Source: Candidatus Saccharimonadota bacterium
GTDB taxonomy: Bacteria > Patescibacteriota > Saccharimonadia > Saccharimonadales > Saccharimonadaceae
Direction of reading: 5' to 3'
DNA length: 35,482 nucleotides
NCBI GenBank assembly: GCA_017510835.1
Contig: JAFWLZ010000031.1
Span: 1-35,482 of the forward strand
A program made the translations under genes and the position numbers. Position 1 is the stretch's first letter. The number at the start of each line of letters is the position of its first letter. This document shows positions 14,102 through 20,609 of the stretch, piece after piece. Below the pieces are notes generated by a model. That model was not told the DNA's origin and did not search any database. It worked only from the letters and a program-made list of their open reading frames with translations.

Positions 14102-14133
14102 AAAAAGATTCCGCGATTGCGGAATCTTTTTTT
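14102..14133 (+). terminator. intrinsic terminator of groES-groEL
   Basis: Stem AAAAAGATTCCGC/GCGGAATCTTTTT with loop GATT and a long T tract. The A-rich left flank may also stop transcription from the other side. Confidence 0.92.
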
Positions 14134-14178
14134 ATGATCACCCGGAGGAACAGGTCATCAAACAAGATTTAGATTAGA

Positions 14179-14661
14179 TTATTGGATTTGACCGTTAGCG
14201 TCTGTCATTGGAATACCAAGCTTATCGATAGTTTCAACGACAAAGAGAAGAGCTTCTGCCTTTTCTTTCTGATCTTCAATGCCCTTAGCAGCATTGTAAG
14301 CAGGCTCAATACAAGCCTTGTCTTCAGTAAGCTCGATAATTTCCTTATAGATCTTGAATTTCTTTGCCGGCTCAATATCAACATTTTCGATGATTGGACG
14401 AAGATCTGAAAGAGCCATCGTCTTTACGCGATCGAGATCTGGATCGCCATAAACAGCCTTGCCTGCTGGAGCAGCTGGCATCGCTGGCATTGCCGGAACT
14501 TCTGGTGCTGGAGGCGTACCAAGATCAGGAGTCGTATCAGTAGCGCTCGCAACGCTATTCTCGACTGCCGCGACTGGATCTGCAGCAGGAGCACCTGCAT
14601 TAGTTATACTATTGATTGCTTGTTGCAACTCATCTGGAGTCGCCGTATTATTTTGGTCCAT
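14179..14661 (-). CDS. conserved-type hypothetical protein with Ala/Pro-rich N-terminus (160 aa)
   Basis: I do not recognise a named family. Residues about 1-75 are low complexity (Asn/Thr/Ala/Pro, with PAMPAMPAAPAG) and probably disordered. The rest is a helical domain (DLDRVKTMALSDLRPIIENVDIEPAKKFKIY..., ending KLGIPMTDANG), which looks folded and well conserved in composition. There is no signal peptide or transmembrane helix. The ATG at 14661 is chosen because AAGGTGG precedes it at a normal distance; a GTG three codons upstream lies inside that site. Confidence 0.75.
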   Translation of the reverse strand: MDQNNTATPDELQQAINSITNAGAPAADPVAAVENSVASATDTTPDLGTPPAPEVPAMPAMPAAPAGKAVYGDPDLDRVKTMALSDLRPIIENVDIEPAKKFKIYKEIIELTEDKACIEPAYNAAKGIEDQKEKAEALLFVVETIDKLGIPMTDANGQIQ

Positions 14662-14713
14662 ATTGCCCACCTTTATCTAATCTTTAATTAACTATATATT
14701 ATCACGCTTATGC

Positions 14714-15178
14714 CTAAATACGCAAGAAACGCACTAGCTTATCAAGAAGATCGTCTTTTACTGGCTCCATTGGTAAACGTGCTCCGAACATATCAACAAT
14801 CTGTTCACCCTCAGATTCCGGGAAATACACACGAACTCTTGGACTGAAACGCTTCTTTGGCACAAGAACAATAGAGTAATGGTTACTTTCGTTCATTACA
14901 CCAAACGAACGAAATTGATCAAAAGTATAGAGATTATTGCCTTCCGACAACCCCTTTTCCGAAAGGGAATAGTGAAGCATTCGCGGCTTGCGCGAAGTGT
15001 AGGTTAAAAGCGCAATTGCAGCAACTACTACTAAGGCCATAAATACCCACTCCTGTAGGAAAAATGCCAATACACAAAGACCAATCACTATGATGGCTAA
15101 ACCAAAATACCACCCTGCATTCTTTTTATATTCGATATATTCGCGAGCTTCCCAGTTCACAATTGTCTTATTCGCCAT
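14714..15178 (-). CDS. two-helix membrane protein with a C-terminal soluble domain (154 aa)
   Basis: A short cytoplasmic N-terminus (NWEAREYIEYKKN) is followed by two adjacent transmembrane helices (about 22-40 and 43-60) and a soluble C-terminal domain of about 90 residues with alternating strands (MLHYSLSEKGLSEGNNLYTFDQFRSFGV), which recalls bacterial PH-like membrane proteins. This is inference from pattern only. The extended -10 TGG TATAAT ends about 9 nt before the ATG and no ribosome-binding site is seen, so the transcript is nearly leaderless. Confidence 0.75.
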   Translation of the reverse strand: MANKTIVNWEAREYIEYKKNAGWYFGLAIIVIGLCVLAFFLQEWVFMALVVVAAIALLTYTSRKPRMLHYSLSEKGLSEGNNLYTFDQFRSFGVMNESNHYSIVLVPKKRFSPRVRVYFPESEGEQIVDMFGARLPMEPVKDDLLDKLVRFLRI

Positions 15179-15187
15179 AGTACTTTT

Positions 15188-15196
15188 ATTATACCA
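15188..15196 (-). promoter_or_regulatory. extended -10 promoter of the gene at 14714-15178
   Basis: On the minus strand TGG TATAAT (15196-15188). The predicted start is 2-3 nt before the ATG. Confidence 0.6.
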
Positions 15197-15218
15197 TAAG
15201 CGAAAAAGCGAACACCAT

Positions 15219-15243
15219 CAAAAAATGCCCTAGATTAGAGCAT
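15219..15243 (-). terminator. intrinsic terminator after tRNA-Ser(GCT)
   Basis: On the minus strand ATGCTCTA/TAGGGCAT (one G-U pair, loop ATC) is followed by TTTTTT. Confidence 0.75.
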
Positions 15244-15247
15244 CTTT

Positions 15248-15340
15248 TGGCGGAGGGTGAGAGATTCGAACTCTCGCACCAGCTTTCGCCAGTCTAACGA
15301 TTTAGCAAACCGTCCCCTTCAGCCACTTGGGTAACCCTCC
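15248..15340 (-). tRNA. tRNA-Ser (anticodon GCT)
   Basis: Acceptor GGAGGGT/ACCCTCC, D arm, anticodon stem ACGGT/ATCGT with loop TTGCTAA (anticodon GCT, reads AGC/AGU), long variable arm and T arm GAGAG-TTCGAAT-CTCTC. Discriminator G and an encoded CCA (complement of 15248-15250) are present. Length is 93 nt. Confidence 0.97.
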
Positions 15341-15350
15341 AACACTCCCA

Positions 15351-15380
15351 ATTTTATCACATTTTACCCTTATAGGGCAA
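15351..15380 (-). promoter_or_regulatory. probable promoter of tRNA-Ser(GCT)
   Basis: On the minus strand TTGCCC (15380-15375), 18-bp spacer ending in TGA, TAAAAT (15356-15351). Confidence 0.45.
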
Positions 15381-15450
15381 CAAAGCGATGATCGCTCACC
15401 AAAATACGCGCAAAAACTTAACAGTGAAGAGTATTGGCTCATGCTTGAAC

Positions 15451-15480
15451 TGGACAAACTTTCGCATTTCGTTATATAAT
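15451..15480 (+). promoter_or_regulatory. promoter of the pilin-like gene at 15513
   Basis: TGGACA (15451-15456), 18-bp spacer, TATAAT (15475-15480). Confidence 0.55.
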
Positions 15481-15512
15481 ATCCTTATCTTAAGGAAGAA
15501 TAGATAACGCTT

Positions 15513-15935
15513 ATGAAAAAAATAATCAAAAAAGCAAGCCAAGTAATAACTGGGGCAGCAACTGCTGCTACACTGATGGCTGGCCGCGTTATGGCCGCCG
15601 AGTCTAATCTCACCACTACACCAGGCACCGCAGAAAACCCTGCCCAAGCTGGCGCTGAAACTGCAAAAGCCAACGGCATGCCATCCGACCTCGTTGGCGT
15701 CAATGGCGTATTTACGAAAATCACCAACACCGTCCTTTACGCAGTTGGTATCATCTCTGTTATCATGCTTATTTACGGTGGTCTCCGCTATGTTATCTCC
15801 GGCGGCGACAGCAAAAAGGTTACCGATGCAAAGAACACTATTATGTACGCTATCATCGGTCTTATCATCTCTATTCTTGCCTACGCAATCGTCAACTTCG
15901 TCATCAACGCAGTCGGCGGCGAAACTTCTGTTTAA
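15513..15935 (+). CDS. T4SS pilin-like two-helix protein (140 aa)
   Basis: The protein has a signal peptide (about residues 1-28, MKKIIKKASQVITGAATAAT..., cleavage likely after VMA), a linker, and the two-helix pilin-like domain: TVLYAVGIISVIMLIYGGLRY, the polar loop SGGDSKKVTDAKNT, and IMYAIIGLIISILAYAIVNFV. This matches the VirB2/TrbC-like pilin domain common in Patescibacteria. It is a probable membrane or surface-filament subunit of the secretion apparatus encoded further right. It stands alone on the plus strand, away from its six minus-strand paralogues. An AAGGAAG site lies about 13-14 nt upstream, and a terminator inside the convergent comF follows. Confidence 0.88.
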   Translation: MKKIIKKASQVITGAATAATLMAGRVMAAESNLTTTPGTAENPAQAGAETAKANGMPSDLVGVNGVFTKITNTVLYAVGIISVIMLIYGGLRYVISGGDSKKVTDAKNTIMYAIIGLIISILAYAIVNFVINAVGGETSV

Positions 15936-15942
15936 TTAGAGC

Positions 15943-16584
15943 TTAACTCCTCGCAATTACCGCAATTGCGAGGTTTTTTGCGCCTGCAGCGCGCATCGCT
16001 TCGCATGCCGCCAACATCGAGCTACCCGTCGTCCAAACATCATCTACTAACAAATACCGCTCCTGAGCATCTACTCCCACCGCCTCGTAGGCACCCAAAG
16101 CTTGTATACGTCGCTCATCTATCGTTGCTCCGACTTGCGTTGTATTGTTCCGTCTTTTCAAAACACATTTCATCGGTGAACCCATCTTCCGACACATCAG
16201 CTTAATATGATCAAAACCGCGCTCCCGGATATGTTTACCAATCGTTGGAAGCGGGACCAAAACCCAATCGCCATCAATCACGCCACTCAGCAAATCCGCC
16301 AATTCAAAACTCACCGAACGCACCGAATTATACTTATAAATCTCGATTAACCGTCGCAGAGCCCCTTCGCGTTTTCCGACCCAAAATTGCTTCGAAAAAG
16401 GCAGGGGACAGCTCGGACAAACATCATTAATTAGTCAACCACCACAAGCGATACATTTCCGATTATGTATACCTAAAATGTTATTTTTACAACATCCGCA
16501 TAGTATTCCACCTACTTTTCCACACGAAATACAGTTATGGGGGCAAAATAACTCGCTTATGTTCCTGACTATTGTATTTTTCAC
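15943..16584 (-). CDS. comF: ComF-family phosphoribosyltransferase interrupted by an in-frame UGA
   Basis: ComF-family proteins combine an N-terminal zinc finger with a phosphoribosyltransferase domain and are linked to DNA uptake. From a GTG at 16584, with an AAGGAGGG site 8 nt upstream, the frame encodes a cysteine-rich region (C14, C18, C21, C29, C31, C32, C44, C47) up to codon 49. Codon 50 is TGA (16437-16435). The same frame then continues with C56 and C59 of the finger, the conserved KREGALRRLIEIYKYN helix, VPLPTIGKHIRERGFDH and the PRPP motif YLLVDDVWTTGSS. Counting through the TGA gives 213 codons, the normal ComF length. Only part of the enzyme can be made from internal starts such as GTG 16323. 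It may be a nonsense mutation, a read-through codon or a sequence error. Its last codons form a terminator of the convergent gene. Confidence 0.75.
15949..15979 (+). terminator. terminator of the pilin-like gene, inside the 3' end of comF
   Basis: Stem CCTCGCAATT/AATTGCGAGG (15949-15958 with 15964-15973), loop ACCGC, then TTTTTT. On the other strand it encodes the last codons of comF. Confidence 0.88.
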
Positions 16585-16603
16585 AACAAAACCCTCCTTA
16601 CTC

Positions 16604-16632
16604 TTGATTTTAGCTGCAAAGCTCTCTATAAT
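16604..16632 (+). promoter_or_regulatory. promoter of the Hsp20 gene
   Basis: TTGATT (16604-16609), 17-bp spacer, perfect TATAAT (16627-16632). It is divergent from comF. No CIRCE-like repeat is seen here. Confidence 0.75.
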
Positions 16633-16672
16633 AAAGCGTAAGAGTGTAAAATAGTGGAGGAATTATTAGACT

Positions 16673-17179
16673 ATGGCTCGCAAACAAGACGAAATGAGCT
16701 TAGACGATGAGCTCACTGCCGCCTTCCTTTCCGAAGATGGCGACGCTGGTTTGGCTGACGAAGGATTGGTGGAATCCGCAGATGGCACTCCAGCAGAAGA
16801 AGTCTACGTAGAAGAAACCACCGAAGATAACTGGGAAGACGACACTGAAAATCTTCCAGGTCAGCTAGCTGTCGATGTCTACGAGACCGCTGATAAACTA
16901 ATTATTAAAGCCCGCACCGCTGGTATCGAGCGCAAAGATCTTGATGTCTCGATTTCTGACAATATCTTGACCATTTCCGGCATCCTTAGCGGTGGCGAAG
17001 ACGAGAAAGCTACTCAATGGCACATCCAGGAATGCTACTGGGGCGAATTCAGCCGCACCATCGCTCTTCCTGTCCAGGTTATCGAAGATGGCGTCGAAGC
17101 TGTCCTTAAAGATGGCGTTCTTACCATTTCCTTCGAAAAGGAAAAGGTCGAAGAGCCAAAGCGCATCACAATCAACTAA
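16673..17179 (+). CDS. Hsp20/alpha-crystallin small heat-shock protein
   Basis: Small heat-shock proteins bind unfolding proteins without ATP. The alpha-crystallin domain spans about residues 62-160: LAVDVYETADKLIIKARTAGI, DLDVSISDNILTISG, the characteristic ECYWGEFSRTIALP and GVLTISFEKEK, ending with the ITIN tail. An unusually acidic N-terminal region (about 1-60, LDDELTAAFLSEDGDAG...) replaces the hydrophobic arm seen in many relatives. The ATG follows a GTGGAGG site. Its neighbours are comF (divergent) and the pilin-like cluster (convergent). Confidence 0.93.
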   Translation: MARKQDEMSLDDELTAAFLSEDGDAGLADEGLVESADGTPAEEVYVEETTEDNWEDDTENLPGQLAVDVYETADKLIIKARTAGIERKDLDVSISDNILTISGILSGGEDEKATQWHIQECYWGEFSRTIALPVQVIEDGVEAVLKDGVLTISFEKEKVEEPKRITIN

Positions 17180-17189
17180 TCGTCAAAAC

Positions 17190-17222
17190 AAAATCCTCAG
17201 CTTCAAAACTGAGGATTTTTTC
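17190..17222 (+). terminator. intrinsic terminator of the Hsp20 gene
   Basis: Stem AAAATCCTCAG/CTGAGGATTTT with loop CTTCAAAA and a T tract. Confidence 0.88.
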
Positions 17223-17230
17223 TTGCCCAA

Positions 17231-17258
17231 CAAAAAGCCCCGCCTTATAGACGGGACT
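17231..17258 (-). terminator. intrinsic terminator of the minus-strand pilin-like cluster
   Basis: On the minus strand AGTCCCGTC/GGCGGGGCT pairs through two G-U wobbles and is followed by TTTTT. On the plus strand the same positions give mismatches, so it works for minus-strand transcripts. Confidence 0.8.
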
Positions 17259-17265
17259 CTTTTTA

Positions 17266-17619
17266 TTAACCCTGAAGGGCGTTTAAGACGAAGTTGACGA
17301 TTGCAAATGCGAGAAGGGAAATAATCAAACCAATCACGCCATAGAGAATCGTATCTTTTGCCTTCTTAGTCTTCTGCGGATCACCCTGAGACATCGTATA
17401 GTTGATACCGCCAATGATAATCACAATCACCGCGATAATCGCTACGAAACCAATAATCGCATTAATAATGAGGCCGATATTGCCTTCCAAATCGTCAGAC
17501 GACCCTCCTCCATTCACCTTATCCAGACCATCCTTCGCCTGATTAGCACGGTCAGCTGCAGAACTACCCTTAGTAGTATTGCCGGCTGCAATCAGGGTAA
17601 GTAGTGTGTTTATAATCAT
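17266..17619 (-). CDS. T4SS pilin-like two-helix protein (117 aa)
   Basis: The C-terminal half is the two-helix pilin-like domain (AIIGFVAIIAVIVIIIGGINY, loop TMSQGDPQKTKKAKDT, ILYGVIGLIISLLAFAIVNFV). The N-terminus lacks a classical signal peptide: it begins MIINTLLTLIAAGN and continues with a polar Ser/Gly/Asp-rich segment. It is the last gene of the minus-strand cluster. An AAGGAG site and its own extended -10 promoter (TGT TATAAT) lie upstream, after the terminator of the previous gene, so it is transcribed separately from the others. Confidence 0.87.
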   Translation of the reverse strand: MIINTLLTLIAAGNTTKGSSAADRANQAKDGLDKVNGGGSSDDLEGNIGLIINAIIGFVAIIAVIVIIIGGINYTMSQGDPQKTKKAKDTILYGVIGLIISLLAFAIVNFVLNALQG

Positions 17620-17641
17620 TATTTTTTCTCCTTATGACTGT

Positions 17642-17650
17642 ATTATAACA
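17642..17650 (-). promoter_or_regulatory. extended -10 promoter of the pilin-like gene at 17266
   Basis: On the minus strand TGT TATAAT (17650-17642), about 22 nt before the ATG. Confidence 0.6.
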
Positions 17651-17659
17651 TAACTGTCA

Positions 17660-17692
17660 AACAAAAAACCTCCGCTAGTGTTTAGCGGAGGT
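17660..17692 (-). terminator. intrinsic terminator after the pilin-like gene at 17707
   Basis: On the minus strand the perfect stem ACCTCCGCTA/TAGCGGAGGT with loop AACAC is followed by TTTTTT. Confidence 0.92.
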
Positions 17693-17706
17693 CCTTAGTA
17701 TTCTTT

Positions 17707-18210
17707 TTAGCCGTTAAGAGCGTTCAAGACGAAGTTGACAATTGCGAATGCGAGCAATGCAACTACGAGACCGATAATACCGTAAAGAATGGTATCTTTA
17801 CCTTTCTTGACCTTGTTTGGATCGCCCTGGGAAGTAGCATAGTTGATACCACCAAGAATAATCATCACGACCGCAATCATACCGATTACGAAGATAATCG
17901 TATTAATGATAACTGAAATTACATTGTTCAAATCATCACTATTACACTGGTCAGGGTTCGAAACTAGCGTAGCAGCTTTCTGACAATCGGCAGATGATTT
18001 ACCATAAATAGCCTTCGCATCCGCACCGCTTCCAATAGTAGTACATTTAATCTTGAAATCACCGGTCTTATTTTTGCTAAGACCAGCATACTCACCCTGT
18101 CCGATACACTTCAAATCATCGACAGTTGCAGCGAAAGTCCCGCCAGCGAACACGAGTACTGCAAATACCGCAAGTACGCTACCTTTTAATACTTTACCTA
18201 ATTTTTTCAT
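17707..18210 (-). CDS. T4SS pilin-like protein with Cys-containing ectodomain (167 aa)
   Basis: A signal peptide (MKKLGKVLKGSVLAVFAVLVFAGG..., cleavage likely after TFA) is followed by an extracytoplasmic region of about 70 residues with four cysteines (DLKCIGQ, FKIKCTT, ADCQKA, PDQCNSD) that could form two disulfides. Then comes the two-helix pilin-like domain (VIGMIAVVMIILGGINYATSQGDPNK, ILYGIIGLVVALLAFAIVNFV). It is likely exported and membrane-embedded. An AAGGAG site precedes the ATG. A 52-nt gap with a possible extended -10 (TGT TATTAT) separates it from the gene upstream, and a strong terminator follows. Confidence 0.88.
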   Translation of the reverse strand: MKKLGKVLKGSVLAVFAVLVFAGGTFAATVDDLKCIGQGEYAGLSKNKTGDFKIKCTTIGSGADAKAIYGKSSADCQKAATLVSNPDQCNSDDLNNVISVIINTIIFVIGMIAVVMIILGGINYATSQGDPNKVKKGKDTILYGIIGLVVALLAFAIVNFVLNALNG

Positions 18211-18262
18211 TTTTTCTCCTTATTAAAGAAATCGTTAATAATATAATAACATAAAAATGTTT

Positions 18263-18550
18263 CTACTTAAATACCCCTAAAACAAAATTCACGATCGCAA
18301 ATGCAAGCAAAACAACCACGAGCCCGATCACGCCATAAAGAATCGTATCTTTTGCTTTCTTTATCTTATTTGGATCACCTTGTGACAACATATAATTGAC
18401 GCCACCAATAATAATCACAATCACCGCGATAATACCAATGCCATAGATAATCATGTTAATAACTGAGCCAACATCCGCCTCGAGCGACTCGCCGTCATTC
18501 GCATGATCGACCTGCTCTTGTATGCTTTTTGCTACTGAACGCCAATCCAT
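18263..18550 (-). CDS. T4SS pilin-like two-helix protein without signal peptide (95 aa)
   Basis: This is the shortest family member. A polar helical N-terminus (MDWRSVAKSIQEQVDHANDGESLEADVGS) without a signal peptide leads directly into the pilin-like domain (MIIYGIGIIAVIVIIIGGVNY, MLSQGDPNKIKKAKDT, ILYGVIGLVVVLLAFAIVNFV). An AGGAG site precedes the ATG. It is separated from the upstream paralogue by only 8 bp, so they are co-transcribed. It shares an exact 32-bp DNA segment with that neighbour (18405-18436 equals 18701-18732). Confidence 0.87.
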   Translation of the reverse strand: MDWRSVAKSIQEQVDHANDGESLEADVGSVINMIIYGIGIIAVIVIIIGGVNYMLSQGDPNKIKKAKDTILYGVIGLVVVLLAFAIVNFVLGVFK

Positions 18551-18732
18551 ACTTACTCCTATTTAATGTTTGACAAAACAAAGTTTACAATTGCAAATGA
18601 CAACAAAACTACTAATAAACCAATTACCGAATAAAGAATTGTCGCCTTTGCTCGAGCAATCTTTGCCGGATCGCCTTGAGAGACTACATATAGGACCCCG
18701 CCAATAATAATCACAATCACCGCGATAATACC
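18405..18732. repeat. 32-bp exact direct repeat in two neighbouring pilin-like genes
   Basis: Bases 18405-18436 and 18701-18732 are identical and encode the start of the first pilin helix in both genes. A third copy with one mismatch over 29 bases is at 17411-17439. Confidence 0.8.
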
Positions 18733-18972
18733 TACCCATAGAAAGACTGTATTTAGGGCGTTCTTCACGCGCTCCTGCGCCTGTTCCTCATTATCACTGC
18801 CATCATCGCCACAAATCAATTTATAGTTTGGGTCATCAGTGCTCCCTCTCCAGTTATCACACGCTCCACTGTTCGTTGACGCCTCAGTATCATTCTCGTC
18901 AGCATAGACAGGCGCAGCAACTAGTGAAAGGGCAACAAGAGCCGCAATAATTGCTATAAATATTTTTTTCAT
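18559..18972 (-). CDS. T4SS pilin-like protein (137 aa)
   Basis: A signal peptide (MKKIFIAIIAALVALSLVAAPVYA) is followed by an acidic ectodomain with two cysteines (GACDNW, LICGDD) and the two-helix domain (VFLWVGIIAVIVIIIGGVLYVVSQGDPAKI, ILYSVIGLLVVLLSFAIVNFV). An AGGAGG site precedes the ATG. Eight-base gaps to the genes on both sides show operon transcription. It is probably a structural subunit of the secretion apparatus or a surface fibre. Confidence 0.88.
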   Translation of the reverse strand: MKKIFIAIIAALVALSLVAAPVYADENDTEASTNSGACDNWRGSTDDPNYKLICGDDGSDNEEQAQERVKNALNTVFLWVGIIAVIVIIIGGVLYVVSQGDPAKIARAKATILYSVIGLLVVLLSFAIVNFVLSNIK

Positions 18973-18980
18973 TCTACCTC

Positions 18981-19655
18981 CTATATCCCACTCACTACTA
19001 CGTTTACGATCGCCGACGCAAATAATACTACTAAAAGACCGATCACCGAATAAAGAATCGTTGTCTTTGCCTTCGTAATTCCTTGCGGATTTCCAGTACT
19101 AGTAATATATTGAATGCCGCCGTAAACAATCATTATTACCGCAACAACACCAGACCAAATAAAGACTTTGTTAAAGATTTCGAGGAAGAAATTGCTACCA
19201 TTTTCACCACTATCACGCGCGCCAGACACGATATCCGCTATTACGCCACTAATAATCGAAGCAGACATTACTATTATGAGGCCAATCACAGAATTGGTAA
19301 TTGTCCTCTTGCCCTTAGCAACCTTATTTGGATCGCCTTGACCAATCATATATTGAATGCCGCCATAAATTACAAAACCAATCGCTAAGTAACCCATAAT
19401 CCCAAGGACCATACTTACAACATTCAAAACCGCCGTCCAGACAAACTCTTTAATAGCTTCTTCGTCGCCTTGTCCAGGATAATTTACCTCACAAGTAGCA
19501 GCATCTACTAAACCGTCATACCATGCACGAAGGCCCATAAAATGCGTCTGGCAATCATAACCCTGAGCGGCCGCCACTTCCTGAGTCGGCAATGTCGCAA
19601 CAGTGACCGCACTCATCATCATAATTGCTGCTAATATTTTCGCGATTTTTTTCAT
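18981..19655 (-). CDS. double pilin-like protein with two fused two-helix domains (224 aa)
   Basis: After a signal peptide (about 1-29, cleavage near VAAA) and a short segment with two cysteines (DCQTHF, ATCEVN), the protein has two complete pilin-like domains in tandem. The first has SMVLGIMGYLAIGFVIYGGIQ, loop MIGQGDPNKVAKGKRT, ITNSVIGLIIVMSASIISGVI. The second has VFIWSGVVAVIMIVYGGIQY, loop ITSTGNPQGITKAKTT, ILYSVIGLLVVLFASAIVNVV. They are joined by a roughly 25-residue linker (SGARDSGENGSNFFLEIFNK). This looks like an in-frame duplication or fusion. An AGGAGAG site precedes the ATG. It lies 8 bp and 17 bp from its neighbours. Confidence 0.88.
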   Translation of the reverse strand: MKKIAKILAAIMMMSAVTVATLPTQEVAAAQGYDCQTHFMGLRAWYDGLVDAATCEVNYPGQGDEEAIKEFVWTAVLNVVSMVLGIMGYLAIGFVIYGGIQYMIGQGDPNKVAKGKRTITNSVIGLIIVMSASIISGVIADIVSGARDSGENGSNFFLEIFNKVFIWSGVVAVIMIVYGGIQYITSTGNPQGITKAKTTILYSVIGLLVVLFASAIVNVVVSGI

Positions 19656-19672
19656 TCTCTCCTCTCCATCAC

Positions 19673-20455
19673 TTATGAGTCACTATCCGCGCTAGAATCG
19701 ACCTGAATATTTCCGCTTTCAATATCTTCTGAAGTCTTCGGGATAAACAAGTTCGCTAATGCATATATCAATACCCAAGCAACGATGCCGATAACAATTT
19801 CCATCATACGTCTCTTTGCTGTCGCTACTTGATTCTCGTTGTCCCGCGCCGTCATCCACATCACGCCACAAACAATCAAGCCGATCGTACCAGCAACGAC
19901 CACGCCGCCCGTCAAAACATTAATAACTAGGCTAACAATCGATTGTATACCCGAACTGTCCTTGTTCGTACACCACTCTTTTGGCAATATTGATGTACAA
20001 GCGCCTTCATCTACCGAATCAAGCTCAGTCGGCATAGCATCACTATATTCATTTCCAGAATCATCAGTCGTCGTGCCAGTATCGGTACTAGTGTTGCCAC
20101 TATTATTGTTGTTATTGCTATTAGATGAGCCTCCACTAGAAATAAGTGAATATAGCTGATTATAATAAGATTTCTTCGAAGAATTACATTGAGTTTCAGA
20201 CAACGACGAAGGACAGCTAAGATAGCCCTTTACAGCGTTATAACAAGCGCTACTATCTCTATCACAAGCACCTTTTATAGAATTGTATGTGCTTTCGTCT
20301 TTTTTGAGCTTATTAAAACATGAGCTAGCACTCGTATAGCCAGAACCAGCAACGTCGCAAACAACCTTTGCGAAAGTATTGTCGCTCTTTATAAAGATTG
20401 CCAAACCAAGCGAACAAAGCAGTATGGCCGTAAGTTTAATGATCTTTGTTTTCAT
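19673..20455 (-). CDS. Cys-rich protein with divergent pilin-like domain (260 aa)
   Basis: A signal peptide (MKTKIIKLTAILLCSLGLAIF..., cleavage near TFA) leads to a Cys-rich ectodomain (about residues 30-95: VVCDVAG, SSCFNKL, GACDRDSSACYNA, LSCPSS, TQCNSS), an Asn/Ser/Thr-rich linker (about 105-140) and a second Cys pair (ACTSILPKEWCTN). The two-helix domain is divergent: TGGVVVAGTIGLIVCGVMWM, loop TARDNENQVATAKRR, MMEIVIGIVAWVLIYALANLF. It is the first gene of the minus-strand operon, with an extended AGAAGGA site and a TATAAT upstream. The ectodomain may be a surface tip or adhesion module, which is inference. Confidence 0.82.
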   Translation of the reverse strand: MKTKIIKLTAILLCSLGLAIFIKSDNTFAKVVCDVAGSGYTSASSCFNKLKKDESTYNSIKGACDRDSSACYNAVKGYLSCPSSLSETQCNSSKKSYYNQLYSLISSGGSSNSNNNNNSGNTSTDTGTTTDDSGNEYSDAMPTELDSVDEGACTSILPKEWCTNKDSSGIQSIVSLVINVLTGGVVVAGTIGLIVCGVMWMTARDNENQVATAKRRMMEIVIGIVAWVLIYALANLFIPKTSEDIESGNIQVDSSADSDS

Positions 20456-20493
20456 TATCCTTCTCTTAGTAAAATCCTAAAATTTATACCTTA

Positions 20494-20499
20494 ATTATA
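20494..20499 (-). promoter_or_regulatory. -10 box of the minus-strand pilin-like operon
   Basis: Perfect TATAAT on the minus strand, 39 nt before the ATG. The -35 is not clear. Confidence 0.5.
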
Positions 20500-20580
20500 C
20501 GAAAAACAAGAAAAAAATCCAACTTAAGCCGCCAAAAGGGCAGAAAAGCTCGAAAAATCCCATTTTTCCCTATATAATAC

Positions 20581-20609
20581 TTGACGAAAACGCTTATGTG
20601 TGCTATAAT
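20581..20609 (+). promoter_or_regulatory. near-consensus promoter of the VirB6-like gene
   Basis: TTGACG (20581-20586), 17-bp spacer ending in TGC, TATAAT (20604-20609). The -10 ends 9 nt before the ATG, so the mRNA would have a leader of only about 3 nt. Confidence 0.8.

Noticed and set aside
15943-16323. 126-residue phosphoribosyltransferase as a complete gene starting at GTG 16323
   Set aside because: The conserved ComF helix and finger continue upstream in the same frame to a GTG with a strong ribosome-binding site, interrupted only by one TGA. An internal start here has no such site.
18405-18732. possible CRISPR-like or regulatory repeat
   Set aside because: The repeats are inside coding sequence, only two exact copies exist and they encode the same helix of paralogous proteins.
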